Source: Biscogniauxia marginata (Eukaryota; Ascomycota; Sordariomycetes; Xylariales; Xylariaceae). Taken from it: 64,000 bases of DNA. Made by a program: the position numbers and the translations under genes. This document shows positions 46,446-58,419 of the stretch, piece after piece; the stretch's first letter is position 1; the number at the start of each line of letters is the position of its first letter. The stretch spans positions 119,888-183,887 of the forward strand of contig MU404140.1 in the NCBI GenBank assembly GCA_022695795.1, written 5' to 3'. The notes beneath the pieces were generated by a model, which was not told the origin of the DNA, ran no database searches, and was given only the letters and a program-made list of their open reading frames with translations.

Positions 46446-49304
46446 ATGACCGACGGAGAGCCAGACTACAGCTCTCTGCCCCTGACAGAGAGATGGGTGC
46501 ACAAAGTGCGTATAGCCTCCCTCGTCCTCTTTCACCGCCTTTTGGTCTCTCGGGTTGAACTTTCTATCATAACCTCCCAAGAGGAGGGACTTTGCTGACG
46601 GCTGCTGGAATTTGTAGGTATGGAAAGTACGCAAACAGGCATACGAAGACGCCTCTAAGCAGTTCGAACTCACCCCCGACGAGTCGGATCCCGCCTTTCG
46701 TCCTTTCAACCAAGATCCCAGTCTATGGAAGAGCGCCGTGGCAGATTCAAATGTCGCCGCACAGTCGGACGGTATCGCCGCGTTTTGCGCCTTCCTCAAA
46801 TTCGGCGGCCGGGAAGGATGCGTGCGTTCACGTGGGCACGTTGTCGGTCCCATCGTTGAAAAGGGCCTCATATCTACACGGCCCGCTACCAAAGCTTCGT
46901 CTATAGAGGCACTACTACTTCTGATCGAGCTCGATGTTGCTCATCCTGTCATCGAGGACATCCTCCCTGCCGTTTCAGCAAAGCAACCCAAAGTTATTGC
47001 TGCTGCTCTCGCATCGTTAACCACCATTTTCCACAATTATGGCTGCAAAATCGCTGATCCGAAACCAGTACTCAAGGTACTTCCAAAAGCGTTCGGCCAT
47101 GCCGACAAGAATGTACGAGCTGAGGCGACGAACCTGGCCGTTGAGTTCTACCGTTGGTTAAGAGATGCCATGAAACCTATGTTCTGGGGGGATCTTAAAT
47201 CTACACAACAGACTGACCTTGAGGCCCATTTTGAGAAAATCAAGGCCGAACCTCCACCGAAGCAAGAGCGTCTCTTAAAGTCTCAACAAGCGGCCATTGC
47301 TCGTGCGCCGCCACCTGGAGCCGAAGGCGAGGTGGAGGACGAAGGGGATGGTGTCGAAGAGCCCGGTGAGGTTGATGCGTTTGATCTTGCAGAACCTCAA
47401 GATGTGCTTTCCAAAGTACCTTCCAGTTTTTACGACAACCTTGGATCCTCAAAGTGGAAGGATCGCAAAGAGGCTCTAGAGGGTCTCTTTGCTTTGCTTA
47501 ACGTCCCCCGGATCAAGGATGGCGACTTTGGCGAGATTAACCGCGGCTTAGCCAAGTGTATGAAGGATGCCAACATCGCTGTTGTCACCCAAGCAGCCCA
47601 GTGTATCGAAGTGCTCGCTCAAGGCCTACGGAAGAGTTATAGCAGATACAGGTCCGTGGTCATGGCTCCCATTATGGAGCGTTTGAAGGAGAAGAAACAG
47701 TCGGTCTCGGATGCTCTTGGTGCGGCGTTGGACCAGGTGTTTCTCGCCACAAGTTTGTCCGAGTGTTTGGAGGATATTTTATCATGCTTAGGCCATAAAA
47801 ACCCACAGGTTAAGGAAGGCACCATGAAATTCCTTGTCCGATGTCTGCGGACGACGAGAGATGTGCCTAGCAAGCAGGAGGTGTCTAGCATCGTAGAAGC
47901 TGCCAAAAAGCTGCTTTCGGAGTCTAGTGAGGGTCTCAGATCCGGTGGCGCTGAGGTCCTAGGCACCGTTATGAAGATCATCGGCGAACGTGCCATGAAT
48001 CCGCACCTTGAGGGTCTAGACGATATCAGGAAAACCAAAATCAAAGAATTCTTCGAGAAGGCGGAGGTCAAGGCAAAGGATAAGCCTAAACCTACACCCG
48101 CTCCTGCTGCTCGAGGTCCACCTGGAGGGCCCAAGAAAGTTGTTGGTAGCGGCGGTGCGAAGAAAGGCTCGAAAGCTGTCAAGGCGGCGCCGGCTGCGGT
48201 CGCACCACCCTCCGTAGCAGCAGACTCGGCACCGTTGGCCCCTCAGGCAACCTCCAGATCTATCTCGGGCAGCAAACTTGGATTGCCCAAGACCTCTGGT
48301 ATCTCGGGGTTGAAGGCACCTCAGAGGCGGATTGCTCCTCCTGGTATTACATCTCCACGGAGGACCCCGGCGGTCGCAGTGCCACCGCCACCTGTCGAAG
48401 ATGAAGAACCTGAAGCAGTATCACCTCCTCCCAAGCCTCGCACGGGACTTGGTCGAGGCGGCCTCGCAGCTCGATCCCTGGCAAAGCCTGCTGCAGCACC
48501 TGCTCCCATCACTACAACATCTCCACCGCCTTCAAGCGGACTCACAGTCATGGAAAGGGCCGAATTAGAAGAGCTCCGTGCAACGAATGAACGACTCGCT
48601 AAACAAATGGACGAGATGCGACATGAACGAAGCAAGCTCATGTCCGAAGTTCAAGAGCTTAAGAATCAAAACGCTGGACTCATCGAAGACCATACGCGGG
48701 ATGTTCTCAGCATTAAGGCAAAAGAGACGCAACTTGTTCGAGCGCGAAGCGATGCAGAAGCCACGGAACAGGTTAACGAGAGGTTGCGACGCGAACTAGA
48801 ACGCCTAAAGCGTGCACTTAGTAGGGCTGAGGGGCTTGGCGTAGCTGGAGGTTCAGGGGTAACCAGTCCAACCCCGGATGATATGGGCATTTATCGCGAC
48901 GGCTCTAACTACTCGAGCGCGAGAGCCAACAGGATGAGCTTCAATAGTACACTTTCAGAAGAGAAGGAAAACGGCGACATCCCACATAACTACCCAAGGA
49001 GCAAGCTCAGTCCAGATGTGAGATACGGTAGCGGTTCGAGTGGCCGGGGGAGTCCCGCTCGTGGATTTAGGAGTGCGACAATAGATGAAGGCATCAGTCA
49101 CGTCTCGGCACAAGGCTCTACTACGAGCTCGACAGGAGGTGGAGCTACTGGCAATGGTGTCGAGAGCTGGAAAAGGGCAGCAGAAGTCACAAGCCAGCTC
49201 AAAGCAAGAATAGAACAGATGAAGGTAAGTCACAACTAGCACAGGCCATCTCAGCACATGCTAATTTCAAACCGCAGGCTAAACAAGGATTCAGCCGACC
49301 GTGA
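46446..49304 (+). CDS. XMAP215/Dis1-family microtubule polymerase (Stu2/Alp14 type)
   Basis: Exons 46446-46505, 46618-49224 and 49278-49304 with introns of 112 and 53 nt (GTGCGT and GTAAGT donors) encode 897 aa. The first exon gives MTDGEPDYSSLPLTERWVHK, leading directly into VWKVRKQAYEDASKQFE, the first helix pair of TOG1. TOG1 covers about 10-240 and TOG2 about 275-500 (LGSSKWKDRKEALEGLFALL; SLSECLEDILSCLGHKNPQV). A basic Ser/Pro/Gly/Ala-rich microtubule-binding linker (502-665) and a coiled coil (about 666-760, LEELRATNERLAKQMDEMRH onward) follow, with a Ser-rich tail. Two TOG domains plus coiled coil is the dimeric yeast-type layout. The protein feeds tubulin to growing plus ends and works at spindle poles and kinetochores. 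The short last exon ends AKQGFSRP. Upstream ATGs between 46121 and 46440 exist in the leader; the chosen start matches the family. Confidence 0.93.
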
Positions 49305-49683
49305 AAGTACAGGCTCGCGTCATTAGCAAACGGCGTTGTGGATTGGGCAGGTAGCAGTGGTGGGAGCAATATGGCAGTGTAAATAATCATTGAGTGCATT
49401 TTCTTGGTGTCGGATCAATACCCCCCGTCGTCAATTCCGCCACCGAAGAGTTAGAGAAGCCATGATGGCCGCATATTAGATGTAATAAGTCCGTGACAGT
49501 GGCTTCAGGTGTATTTGGTAACGACTTACGACAACACAATTTCACGACAGAAGTTTGTTGTAATATTGCTTCACGCAAACTGCTCCCCACTATGTTCACG
49601 AGATGGAAGCCAAACATAATCTCCAAAAGCGAACTAATACTTCAATGAGCAGCCTTACCAGTTATAAGCGCCTCTGTCTAGCT
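49305..49683. other. 3' flank of the TOG gene
   Basis: Ordinary composition, 380 bp, no gene. It ends where the dispersed repeat begins at about 49684. Confidence 0.4.
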
Positions 49684-50560
49684 GCAAAACCAAAGAAAAG
49701 AAAAGAGGTTATAAAAAGGATGATTAATTGCCTAACTAGGTCACGGCGAAATCTAAACTAAGGCTAAATTTATAAAGTTACATGTGCTTTCTCCACACGG
49801 TTAAATCCTTTTTAAGATTTTAAATAAAATCGAAATAATTAAATTATTAATATAACTAAGAATTTGTTCTTTTATAAATTTAAAGTATTTCTTTTCTTTT
49901 CTTTTTATAACGATTTTAAAATTAATAATAATATAAATTTTATATTTTTTAAAAATAATTACTTTAAAATAAAATTAATAATTAATTTTAATTAAATTAT
50001 CGCTTTATATATTTTTAAAAATCTCTTATTATTTTTTTATTTCTTTATTTTATTAAGTATTTAAAAAACTATATTAATTTGCGGCTTAAAAATTTAATTA
50101 CCATATAAGTTTCTCGTTTTATTACTTTTTTTAATTTATAAGCGGGTTTTATAATTAAAATTATTATAATTCGAGTTTTTCGAATAATTCGATTTTTTTG
50201 TTTTATTAAACCTTATATAAACAAAAAAATCGTTATTAATAATATCGTTATTAATAAATTTTAAAGAAAACTTATTTAAATAATTAATATTTATTTATTT
50301 TATCGTTTAATTTTTAATTTTAATTTTTTAATAAGCTACTTTATAAACTCGTTTTCCGTATATAAAATATTAATTATATACGAATTTTCTTTTTTAAACT
50401 TTTAATGTTTTTTTAATAACTTTATTTTTTTAAATATATCGAATTTTTAGTTTTTTAAAGTTAATTTTTATTTTTTCGACTATTAATTAAGTTTTTTATT
50501 ATAATTCTTTTTAAGTTATTTAATTTATTAAATTTTTATTACTTAAATTTTATTAATTAA
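49684..50560. repeat. Dispersed repeat, copy with less mutated left edge
   Basis: From AAAACCAAAGAAAAGAAAAG onward this matches 63030-63930 for about 850 bp, with shared landmarks GAGGTTATAAAAAGGAT, ACGGTTAAATCCTTTTTAAG, TTTGCGGCTTAAAAATTTAA and TTTATTAAACCTTATATAAA. The first roughly 120 bp here have ordinary composition, and the rest is RIP-like. The interior has no ORF. It is probably part of a larger mobile element, class unknown. Confidence 0.6.
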
Positions 50561-52486
50561 TTATTTCGTTATTTTATTAATTTAAAAATTTAACGATTTT
50601 TCTTTCGAGTTAATTTATTAATTTATTTAATACTTTATATTTTTAAAGCTTTAATTTACTTTTTTTGGTTTTTTTTTAAAGTTACGATTTAAAAATCTTA
50701 TTCCTTTTTTAAAAAAGCAATTTAAAAGTCTTTTTATGCTATTAATTAAAAAATATTTTTTTTTTACTTTTATTTTAGTTTTGTGATTTAATAAATTTTT
50801 TTTATAAGTCGATAAAACCTTTAAATTTAAAAAGATTATATTTTTAATCTTTATTTACGATAATTCTTTCAATTTTTATTTATTTAACTTCTTAAATAAC
50901 TTCGTCGAATTTTTATTTTTATTTCGTTTAAGCTCGTTAATTTTAAAATCTTTATCTTTTTAAAGTTTTACGATATAAAAATCCTTTTTTTTATAACTTT
51001 TTAATTTAAGATTTTTTATTTTTTAAAAGTTTATTAATTTAAAAGTCTTTTTTTTCGGAGCTTATTAATTTTAAAATCTTTTTATTATAATTTAATTTAA
51101 AGTGATTTATAAATAAATAACTCGTAAAACAAATTTAGTAATTATTATTTATTACCTTTTATTTATATTTTTACGTATTTTAATTAATTTTAAAAGACTT
51201 TAATATCTTTTTTAAAATCATCATAATTAATATTATATTAAGTTTCGTTTTTTTTAATTTCTCGTTTTAACTTTTTAAGTTAAATTTTAATTAAATCTTT
51301 TAATATTTTTAATTAACACTTAATTTTTAATTTATATTTTTTAGTTTATATTATTTTAATTCTTTAGTTTACGTTTAATATATTTAAATACCTTTTTCTT
51401 TATTAGAGTTTTCTTTTTAAAATTAACTTTAAAAATCGATCTCGTAAAAATACTTATTATTAATTCTTTATTAATCTCGTTATTTAAGAATTTAATAATA
51501 ATTATAAAATTTCCCGGAATTTTAATTAATTATATTATATATTAATAACCTTAAAAACTAAGAATTTACTATTTATCTTTATATTTCTAAATTACTAAAT
51601 CTTGATTTAATATTTATATATAATTTAATTACTTTAAATTATTTATTTATAGCTTTATATATTATCTTAAAATTTATTATTAAGTTATAATTTATCGCTT
51701 ATTAATACTATTATAATAATATTACTTAATATTTAAATTTAAATTACGAAATTCTTATTATTATAACTAAAAGTCTTTATAAAATTCTAAAATTTTATTT
51801 ATATAAGTCGTTATCTAAAGTACGTTTTTTAATATATTTATTAAATATATTTAAATATAAAATATCGAGTTAATATTAAAAAATAATATAATATAAAACA
51901 CTTTATAAAACATAATAAAATTCTATATTTTAATCTTTTCTTTTAACGATTTATATATATCTTATTACTTAAATTAAAATCAACGTTTAAAAAAACGCCT
52001 TCTTTATTATATTAATATATATATTATTTATTTAATAAAAAAGTTTTTTAATCTTTTTATTAATATTATAAATTACGACTTATTTTTATAATAATTCGTA
52101 TTATTTATATATAAAGTTACTCGTTTAACTTTAATTAAACTCGATAAAATTAATTATAATTTTTTAATTATTAATTTCTTAATTAAATTATCGTAAAAAA
52201 TTTATTTATTAATATTAAGTTATATTTAATTTAATTTATATGTTTATTTCCTTTTTATTATTACTAAGGCTTTCTTTAAGGTAATATAATTTAAACTTAT
52301 AATTTCTTTTACTTTTTAGAAATACCTTTTATTCGTTATAATATATTTTCTATTTCTTTTTTTTCTTTATAGTTATCTTAAAAATCGTTATTTAACATTT
52401 TGTCGTCGTTTTTTAAAGAATTATTATTATTAATAACTTTATTAATAAGTTTAATATTTTTACTAAATATAATAATATAATTATTA
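50561..52486. other. AT-rich RIP-like block, no gene
   Basis: About 1.9 kb of stop-saturated AT-rich sequence, T-rich on the plus strand. It may be the continuing interior of the dispersed repeat that starts at 49684. Nothing coding is readable. Confidence 0.5.
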
Positions 52487-54718
52487 ACGTACCACATAAA
52501 CAAGTAAATAAAACAAGCTCGCGAACGAAATTTCATAATTGTTACACTTTTAACCATTAAAAATCATTTGCGCCGTATTAAAATTAATTAATAATTATTA
52601 TTATTCGAACTATTTTATTTAGCTTTATATTTTTAAAACCGAATACCTTTTTTATATTAAGTATTTAGTTTTTTAAAGCGTAATTTATATTATTTAGTTT
52701 ATTGTATTTTTCGAGTTAAGACCTTTTAAAATTAAAATAAAAAATAAATAACAAATAAAATTAATTATAACTCCTCGAAATTTAAATTATTAAATACTTT
52801 TTTATTTATTATATAAAGATTATTAATTATATATATTATATCGTTTTCGCTTAGTTATTATTTTTTTTCGAGACCCCCTTTTTTATTATTAATTATAATA
52901 TTATCTTTTTTAATTTATAAAAAAAAATTTTTTATATTAAGTAATTCTTTTATTTATAATTATTTTTTTTTAGTTTTACGTCGCTTATTAAAAATATAAT
53001 TTATTTCTTAAAAACGAGTAATTTTATTTCGTAATAAAAACATTTTATATATTAATATTAAAATAGTTTTTATAAGTTAATTATAAATATTTATAATGCT
53101 TATAAAAAAACTTTTTTAATGCCTTTTAATTTTATTTATAATATAATTAAATTATAAAGATATCTCGCAAGTTGTTATAAGTATTTTAACTTTTTAAAAT
53201 ACTTAATTTATATTGAAATTAAAAAAAAACTAATTTAATTACGCGAAATTTAGTTTATATATTCGAGATAATTATTATAATAATAAAAACTTTTATAAAG
53301 TTAACTAAAAAATCTTTTTTATAATATAAATATAATAATTATTATATATTTATTTTAAAATATTAAAATATATAAAATAGAGAAGTTAAAACTTATATAA
53401 TAAATAATTAAATATATAAAATATAACGATATTTTTTTATAATAACATTTTTTGAAATTAATAAAATAATAACTTTTATAATTATTTAAAATTAAAAAAC
53501 GCGTAATTTTTTTCGTCCTTTTTTTATATATTTATAAAAGTATTTTATAAAATCTATAATAAATTATTATAATATTACTTTTTAAAACATAAATAAATTT
53601 ATTTTTAAATTTATAACGTAATATAGGTTTATTAATTAATTATATTATAAATAATATTTAAATTTTAAATTTTTTAAAAAAAGCTTGGCAAGTTACTAGT
53701 TTTTTTTTAAGTTATTAACTAATTAACTTATAAAAAACTTAAGTTAGTTATTAAACTGATTTAAACTAGTGCTAGTTAATCAACTTAGTAACTTAAACTA
53801 GTATAAGTTAGTTAAAGGCCTGACTTAAACTAATAAGTTAATTAATAACTTAATTTTAACTAAAAATTATTGGTTTTTTTTTATAATCTTAATAATATTT
53901 ATAACTTATTTTTAATTACCTTATTAAGCTTACCGTGGTTATTTATGTCGTTTTATACTTATTTTAATTATAAATCTTATCTCGTTAAAATTATATATAT
54001 TTTCCTTTTAAATATTATATTTCGTAATTGTATTAAATATAAATTTATATCATTTTTAATATATATTTAAGTTTTTTATCGCCGTATAAAATTAAAGGCT
54101 TAGTTTTATTTAACGCGTTTCGCGTTGCGGTCGCGTAATAAGATATTTATCATTTTAATAACGTAATAAAAACGAGAAGAAAATAATCGATTATTTAAGT
54201 TAATAATATGTCGGACGATTATAGCTTTTTTGTAAAATGTAAGTTTTCGGAAATTTAATATAACGATTAATCGCGTAAATATATTTTTAAATCGTCGTCG
54301 TAATATAATACTAAAAATATTATAAATTTTCGATAATTAATAAAAAATAGTATTTAAATAACGCTATTTATAAATAATAACACAATTAATTTAAGTTTTA
54401 AATAATATTTTCGGTTATTAAATTAAATTAATTAATAAAAAAAACTTAAAAAAATATAATTATAGTTTTACGCGTTTTAAAAATAATAATAAGTATATTA
54501 ATTTTTAGCTAAGTAATATAAATTACGCTTTAAAAAACCGAATATTTAATATAAAAAAATATTCGGTTTTTAAAGTGTAAAGCTAAATAAGACGGTTCGA
54601 ATAATAGTAATTATTAATTAATTTCGATGCGACGTAAATGATTTTTAATAGTTAAAAGTGTAATAATTATGAAATTTCGTTCGCGAGTTTATTTCGTTTA
54701 CTCGTTTATGTGGTACGT
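52487..54718. mobile_element. TIR element A, 2.2 kb, TA-flanked
   Basis: Bounded by long inverted terminal repeats of about 210 bp: left ACGTACCACATAAACAAGTA with GCTCGCGAACGAAATTTCAT, right the inverse ending TTTATGTGGTACGT. TA flanks at 52485-52486 and 54719-54720. The ends carry the same ACGTACCACA / GCTCGCGAAC motif as the short foldbacks. The interior is too RIP-mutated to read a transposase. A fragment rich in ACTAGT-type sequence at about 53690-53870 is nested inside. Confidence 0.7.
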
Positions 54719-55189
54719 TAATCGTTTAAAACTTATATAATTAAGTAAACGTTTTAAATTAGTTAGTTAATTAATTTAAATAAGGATCTTAGAAAGGACT
54801 TTTTTAATATAAATATATAAATATCGTGATAAATCGATTTTTACTGGCGATAATAGTAAAAATTAATAAATTAAATCGCGGCTCGAGATTTATAAATTAT
54901 CAGGGTTGTGAAAAAAACTAGTAGTTTTTAGTCAAAATTAAGTTACTAACTTACTAGTTTAAGTCACTAAGTTGACTAACTTAAAAAAAACTAGTAACTT
55001 GCTAAGCTTTTAAAAAATTTTTAATTTTAAATATTATTTATAATATAATTAACTTATATTATGTTATAAATTTCAAAAGTAAGTTATATAAACCTTTATT
55101 TAAAAATAAATTTATTTTTGTTTTAAAAAGTAATATTAATATATAAATTAATGAATTTTAATTTTTTAAAATTAAGGTTTATATAAATT
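54719..55189. repeat. AT-rich spacer with hAT-like repeat half
   Basis: At 54901 the sequence CAGGGTTGTGA begins a stretch of ACTAGT/AGTTACTAAC low-complexity repeats reaching about 55010, then TTAAAATTAAGGTTTATATA to 55189. It is one half of the foldback family seen complete at 55190. Confidence 0.5.
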
Positions 55190-55448
55190 CAGGGTTGTGA
55201 TTTAGTTACTAATTAGTTTTTAACGGCCTTGACTAAGACTAACTAGTGAAAAACTAGTGACTAGCCAAGCTTTTTAAATTTTGAAAGTTACATAAATTAA
55301 GTTTTAAAAGTTATATAATTTAATTAAGAAAAAGTATAATTAAAAAGTTATTTAATTAAATAACTTAATTAACTAACTAGTCTCTAGTCACTAGTTTAGT
55401 TAATAACTAAAAAGTGACTAAAAACTAGTAACTAAAATCATAACCTTG
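55190..55448. mobile_element. hAT-like foldback element
   Basis: A 259-bp element bounded by CAGGGTTGTGA on the left and TCATAACCTTG on the right, the inverse with two C-to-T changes. Both arms are full of ACTAGT, GACTAGC and AGTTACTA motifs. Short CAGGG-type ends suggest hAT superfamily; no 8-bp target duplication could be seen. Confidence 0.55.
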
Positions 55449-55896
55449 ATTATTAATATTTTTATTATTATTAAATATTCGTATTATTATAACGAATAAA
55501 TATATTTAAGGTATTATTTTAATTTATTTAGTATTTTTAGTTTTATAATCGAAAAAAGTTTTATTAATGCTTTAATTTAAAAAAGTACGTACGTTTATAA
55601 ACGTTTTTATACGTAATATTTTTATTTTATTTCGAGGAATTCGTTATTAAAAATATTTTTTATAAATAATTTATTTTACATTTTTATCAATTTTATATCT
55701 TTATATTTAACGATTAATTATAATTAAGTTATTTAATAACGAGTTTTATTAAATAAATAAGTCGTTTATTAATTTTAAAATATAAAAAAAACTAAATATA
55801 AGTAATAATTAAAATAAAAACAATATTTTTATATTTAATAAAAGCGCGGTTAATTTTAAGGTATAAAAAATATAAAAATAATTAATTATTAAAATA
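55449..55896. other. AT-rich RIP-like spacer
   Basis: About 450 bp of stop-filled AT-rich sequence between the hAT-like foldback and TIR element B. No coding or repeat boundary is seen in it. Confidence 0.45.
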
Positions 55897-58325
55897 ACGT
55901 ACCACACAAGCGAGTAAACGAAATAAGCTCGCGAATGAAATTTCATAATTATTACACTTTTAACTATTAAAAATTATTTACGCCGCATCGAAATTAATTA
56001 ATAATTATTATTATTTAAATCGTTTTATTTAGCTTTATACTTTAAAAACCGAATATTTCTTTTATATTAAATATTTAGTTTTTTAAAACGTGATTTATAT
56101 TATTTAGCTAAAAATTAATATATTTATTATTATTTATAAATAACATTATTTAAATATTAATTTTTATTAGTTATTAAAAATTTATAATGTTTTTAATATT
56201 ATATTACGACGACGATTTAAAAGTATATTTACGCGATTAATTATTATATTAAATTTCCGAAAACTTATATTTTATAAAAAGATTATAATTGTTCGACGTA
56301 TTATTAATTTAAATAATTAATTATTTTCTTCTCGTTTTTATTACGCGATCGCGACACGGGGCGTATTAAATAAAACTAAGCCTTTAATTTTATATAGCGA
56401 TAAAAACCCTTTTAAACGCATTTAAATAAACGAATTAATTATTAAAAAGCTTTTTACGAAAACTTAAATATATATTAAAAATGATATAAATTAATACGTA
56501 ATACGATTATAAAATATAATATTTAAAAGAAAAATATATATAATTTTAACGAAATAAAGTTTATAATTAATATAATAATAGTAAATATAAACCGATATAA
56601 ATAATTACGACAAGTTTAATAAAGTAATTAAAAATAAGTTATAATTATTTAAATTATAAATATTATTAATTATTTTTTATTATTATATATTATTTTAATT
56701 AAAAAAATATTTTGTTTCGTAATATTAATTATTTTTTTATTTATAAATATTTAAAAAACTACTATATAAATTAATTAATATTTTAATGAATTTTAAGTTT
56801 TTTAAAATTAAGGTTTATATAATTTATCTTTTAAACTTTATAATTATAAGTTATTTAACTTATAAAATTTTATTATAAAAAACGTTTACTTTTAATAAAA
56901 AGAAAACAATTAAATTATTTAATTAAAATAACTTTTTAAAAAGGCTTAAATTAATTTAAATATTAATTATTTTAACTAAACTTTTAAAAAACTTGGCAAG
57001 TTATTAGTTTTTTTTAAGTTATTAACTTGACTTATGTAAGTTAGTTTAAGTCAAGTTAGTGACTAACTTGCACTAGTTTTAGTTAAAGGTTTAAAAAACT
57101 AGTCTTGGCAAGTTATTAACTTAAGTTACTAATAAGTAACTTAATCACAACCCTGAATATTACTAATTACTTTTTATTACTATATATCATTTTAGCTAAA
57201 AAAAACACCTCGCTTCGTAATATCGCGATAACTTATTATTACTAAAAAAAAAAAAATTTACGGTGTTAAATAATAACTAAATTACAAATAAGTTTAATAT
57301 AAATTTTACAAAGCATTTTCATAAATAGACAAAAAAAATAAAAAGAATTACGCGCTTCTTAATTTTAAATAGTTATAAAAGTTATTATTTTATTAATTTC
57401 GAAAATTATTACTAAAAAAATATTGTTACACTTTATATATTTAGTTATTCGTCATATAAGTTTTAACCTCTCGACTTCGTATGTTTTAATATTTTAAAAT
57501 AAATATATAATAATTATTTATAAGGTTTAATAAACCGTTATTATATTTATATTACAAAAAAAAACTTTTTAATTAACTTTATAAAAACTTTCGTTATTAT
57601 AATATCTATTTTAAATATATAAACTAAATTTCGGATAATTAAATTAGTTTTTTTTAATTTTAAAAAGTTATTATTATATTACTTATACTTACTTATACGA
57701 ATAACATATATACCTTTTCTCGACTTTAATATAAATTAAGTGTTTTAAAAAGCTAAAATACTTATAATAACTCGCGAGATGTTTTTATAATTTAATTATA
57801 TTATGAATAAAGTTAAAAAACACTAAAAAAGTTCTCTTATAAGCATTATAAATATTTATAATTAACTTATAAAAACTATTTTAATATTAATATATAAAAT
57901 GTCTTTATTACGAAATAAAATTACTTATTTTCGAGAAATAAACCACATTTTTAATAAACAATATAAAACTAAAAATAACTAGTTATAAATAAGAGAATTA
58001 CTTAATATAAAAAAATAGTATTATAATTAATAATAAAAAGAGAGAACCTTAAAAAAAGTAATAATTAAGCGAAAACAATATAATATATATAATTAATTTA
58101 ATTATAATACACGTATTAATATAGCAAATAAAAATATAATAAACTAAATACTTAATATAAAAGAGGTATTTAGTTTTTAAAGTATAAAGCTAAATAAAAC
58201 GGTTTAAATAATAATTATTATTAATTAATTTCGATGTGGCGTAAATAATTTTTAATAATTAAAAGTGTAATAACTATGAAATTTCGTTCGCGAGCTTGTT
58301 TTGTCTACTCGTTTGTGTGGTACGT
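55897..58325. mobile_element. TIR element B, 2.4 kb, inverted relative to A
   Basis: Left end ACGTACCACACAAGCGAGTA, right end CTCGTTTGTGTGGTACGT, with TA at 55895-55896 and 58326-58327. The interior is the reverse complement of element A: the stretch around 57600-58090 matches 52870-53320 of A inverted. A nested hAT-like fragment ends TCACAACCCTG at 57145-57155. Confidence 0.7.
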
Positions 58326-58419
58326 TATATATAAATTATTAACTTATTATTAAAAAAAAATTTATTTCGATAAATACGACTTTTAAGTTTTTATTTATTA
58401 TTTTTTTAAAGTTTATATA
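58326..58419. other. Spacer between TIR elements B and C
   Basis: Only 94 bp of AT-rich sequence separate the two TIR elements. Confidence 0.5.

Noticed and set aside
45922..46598. Open frames upstream of the TOG start codon
   Set aside because: The family N-terminus begins at 46446 and splices to the TOG1 helix; the upstream frames look like pyrimidine-rich leader.
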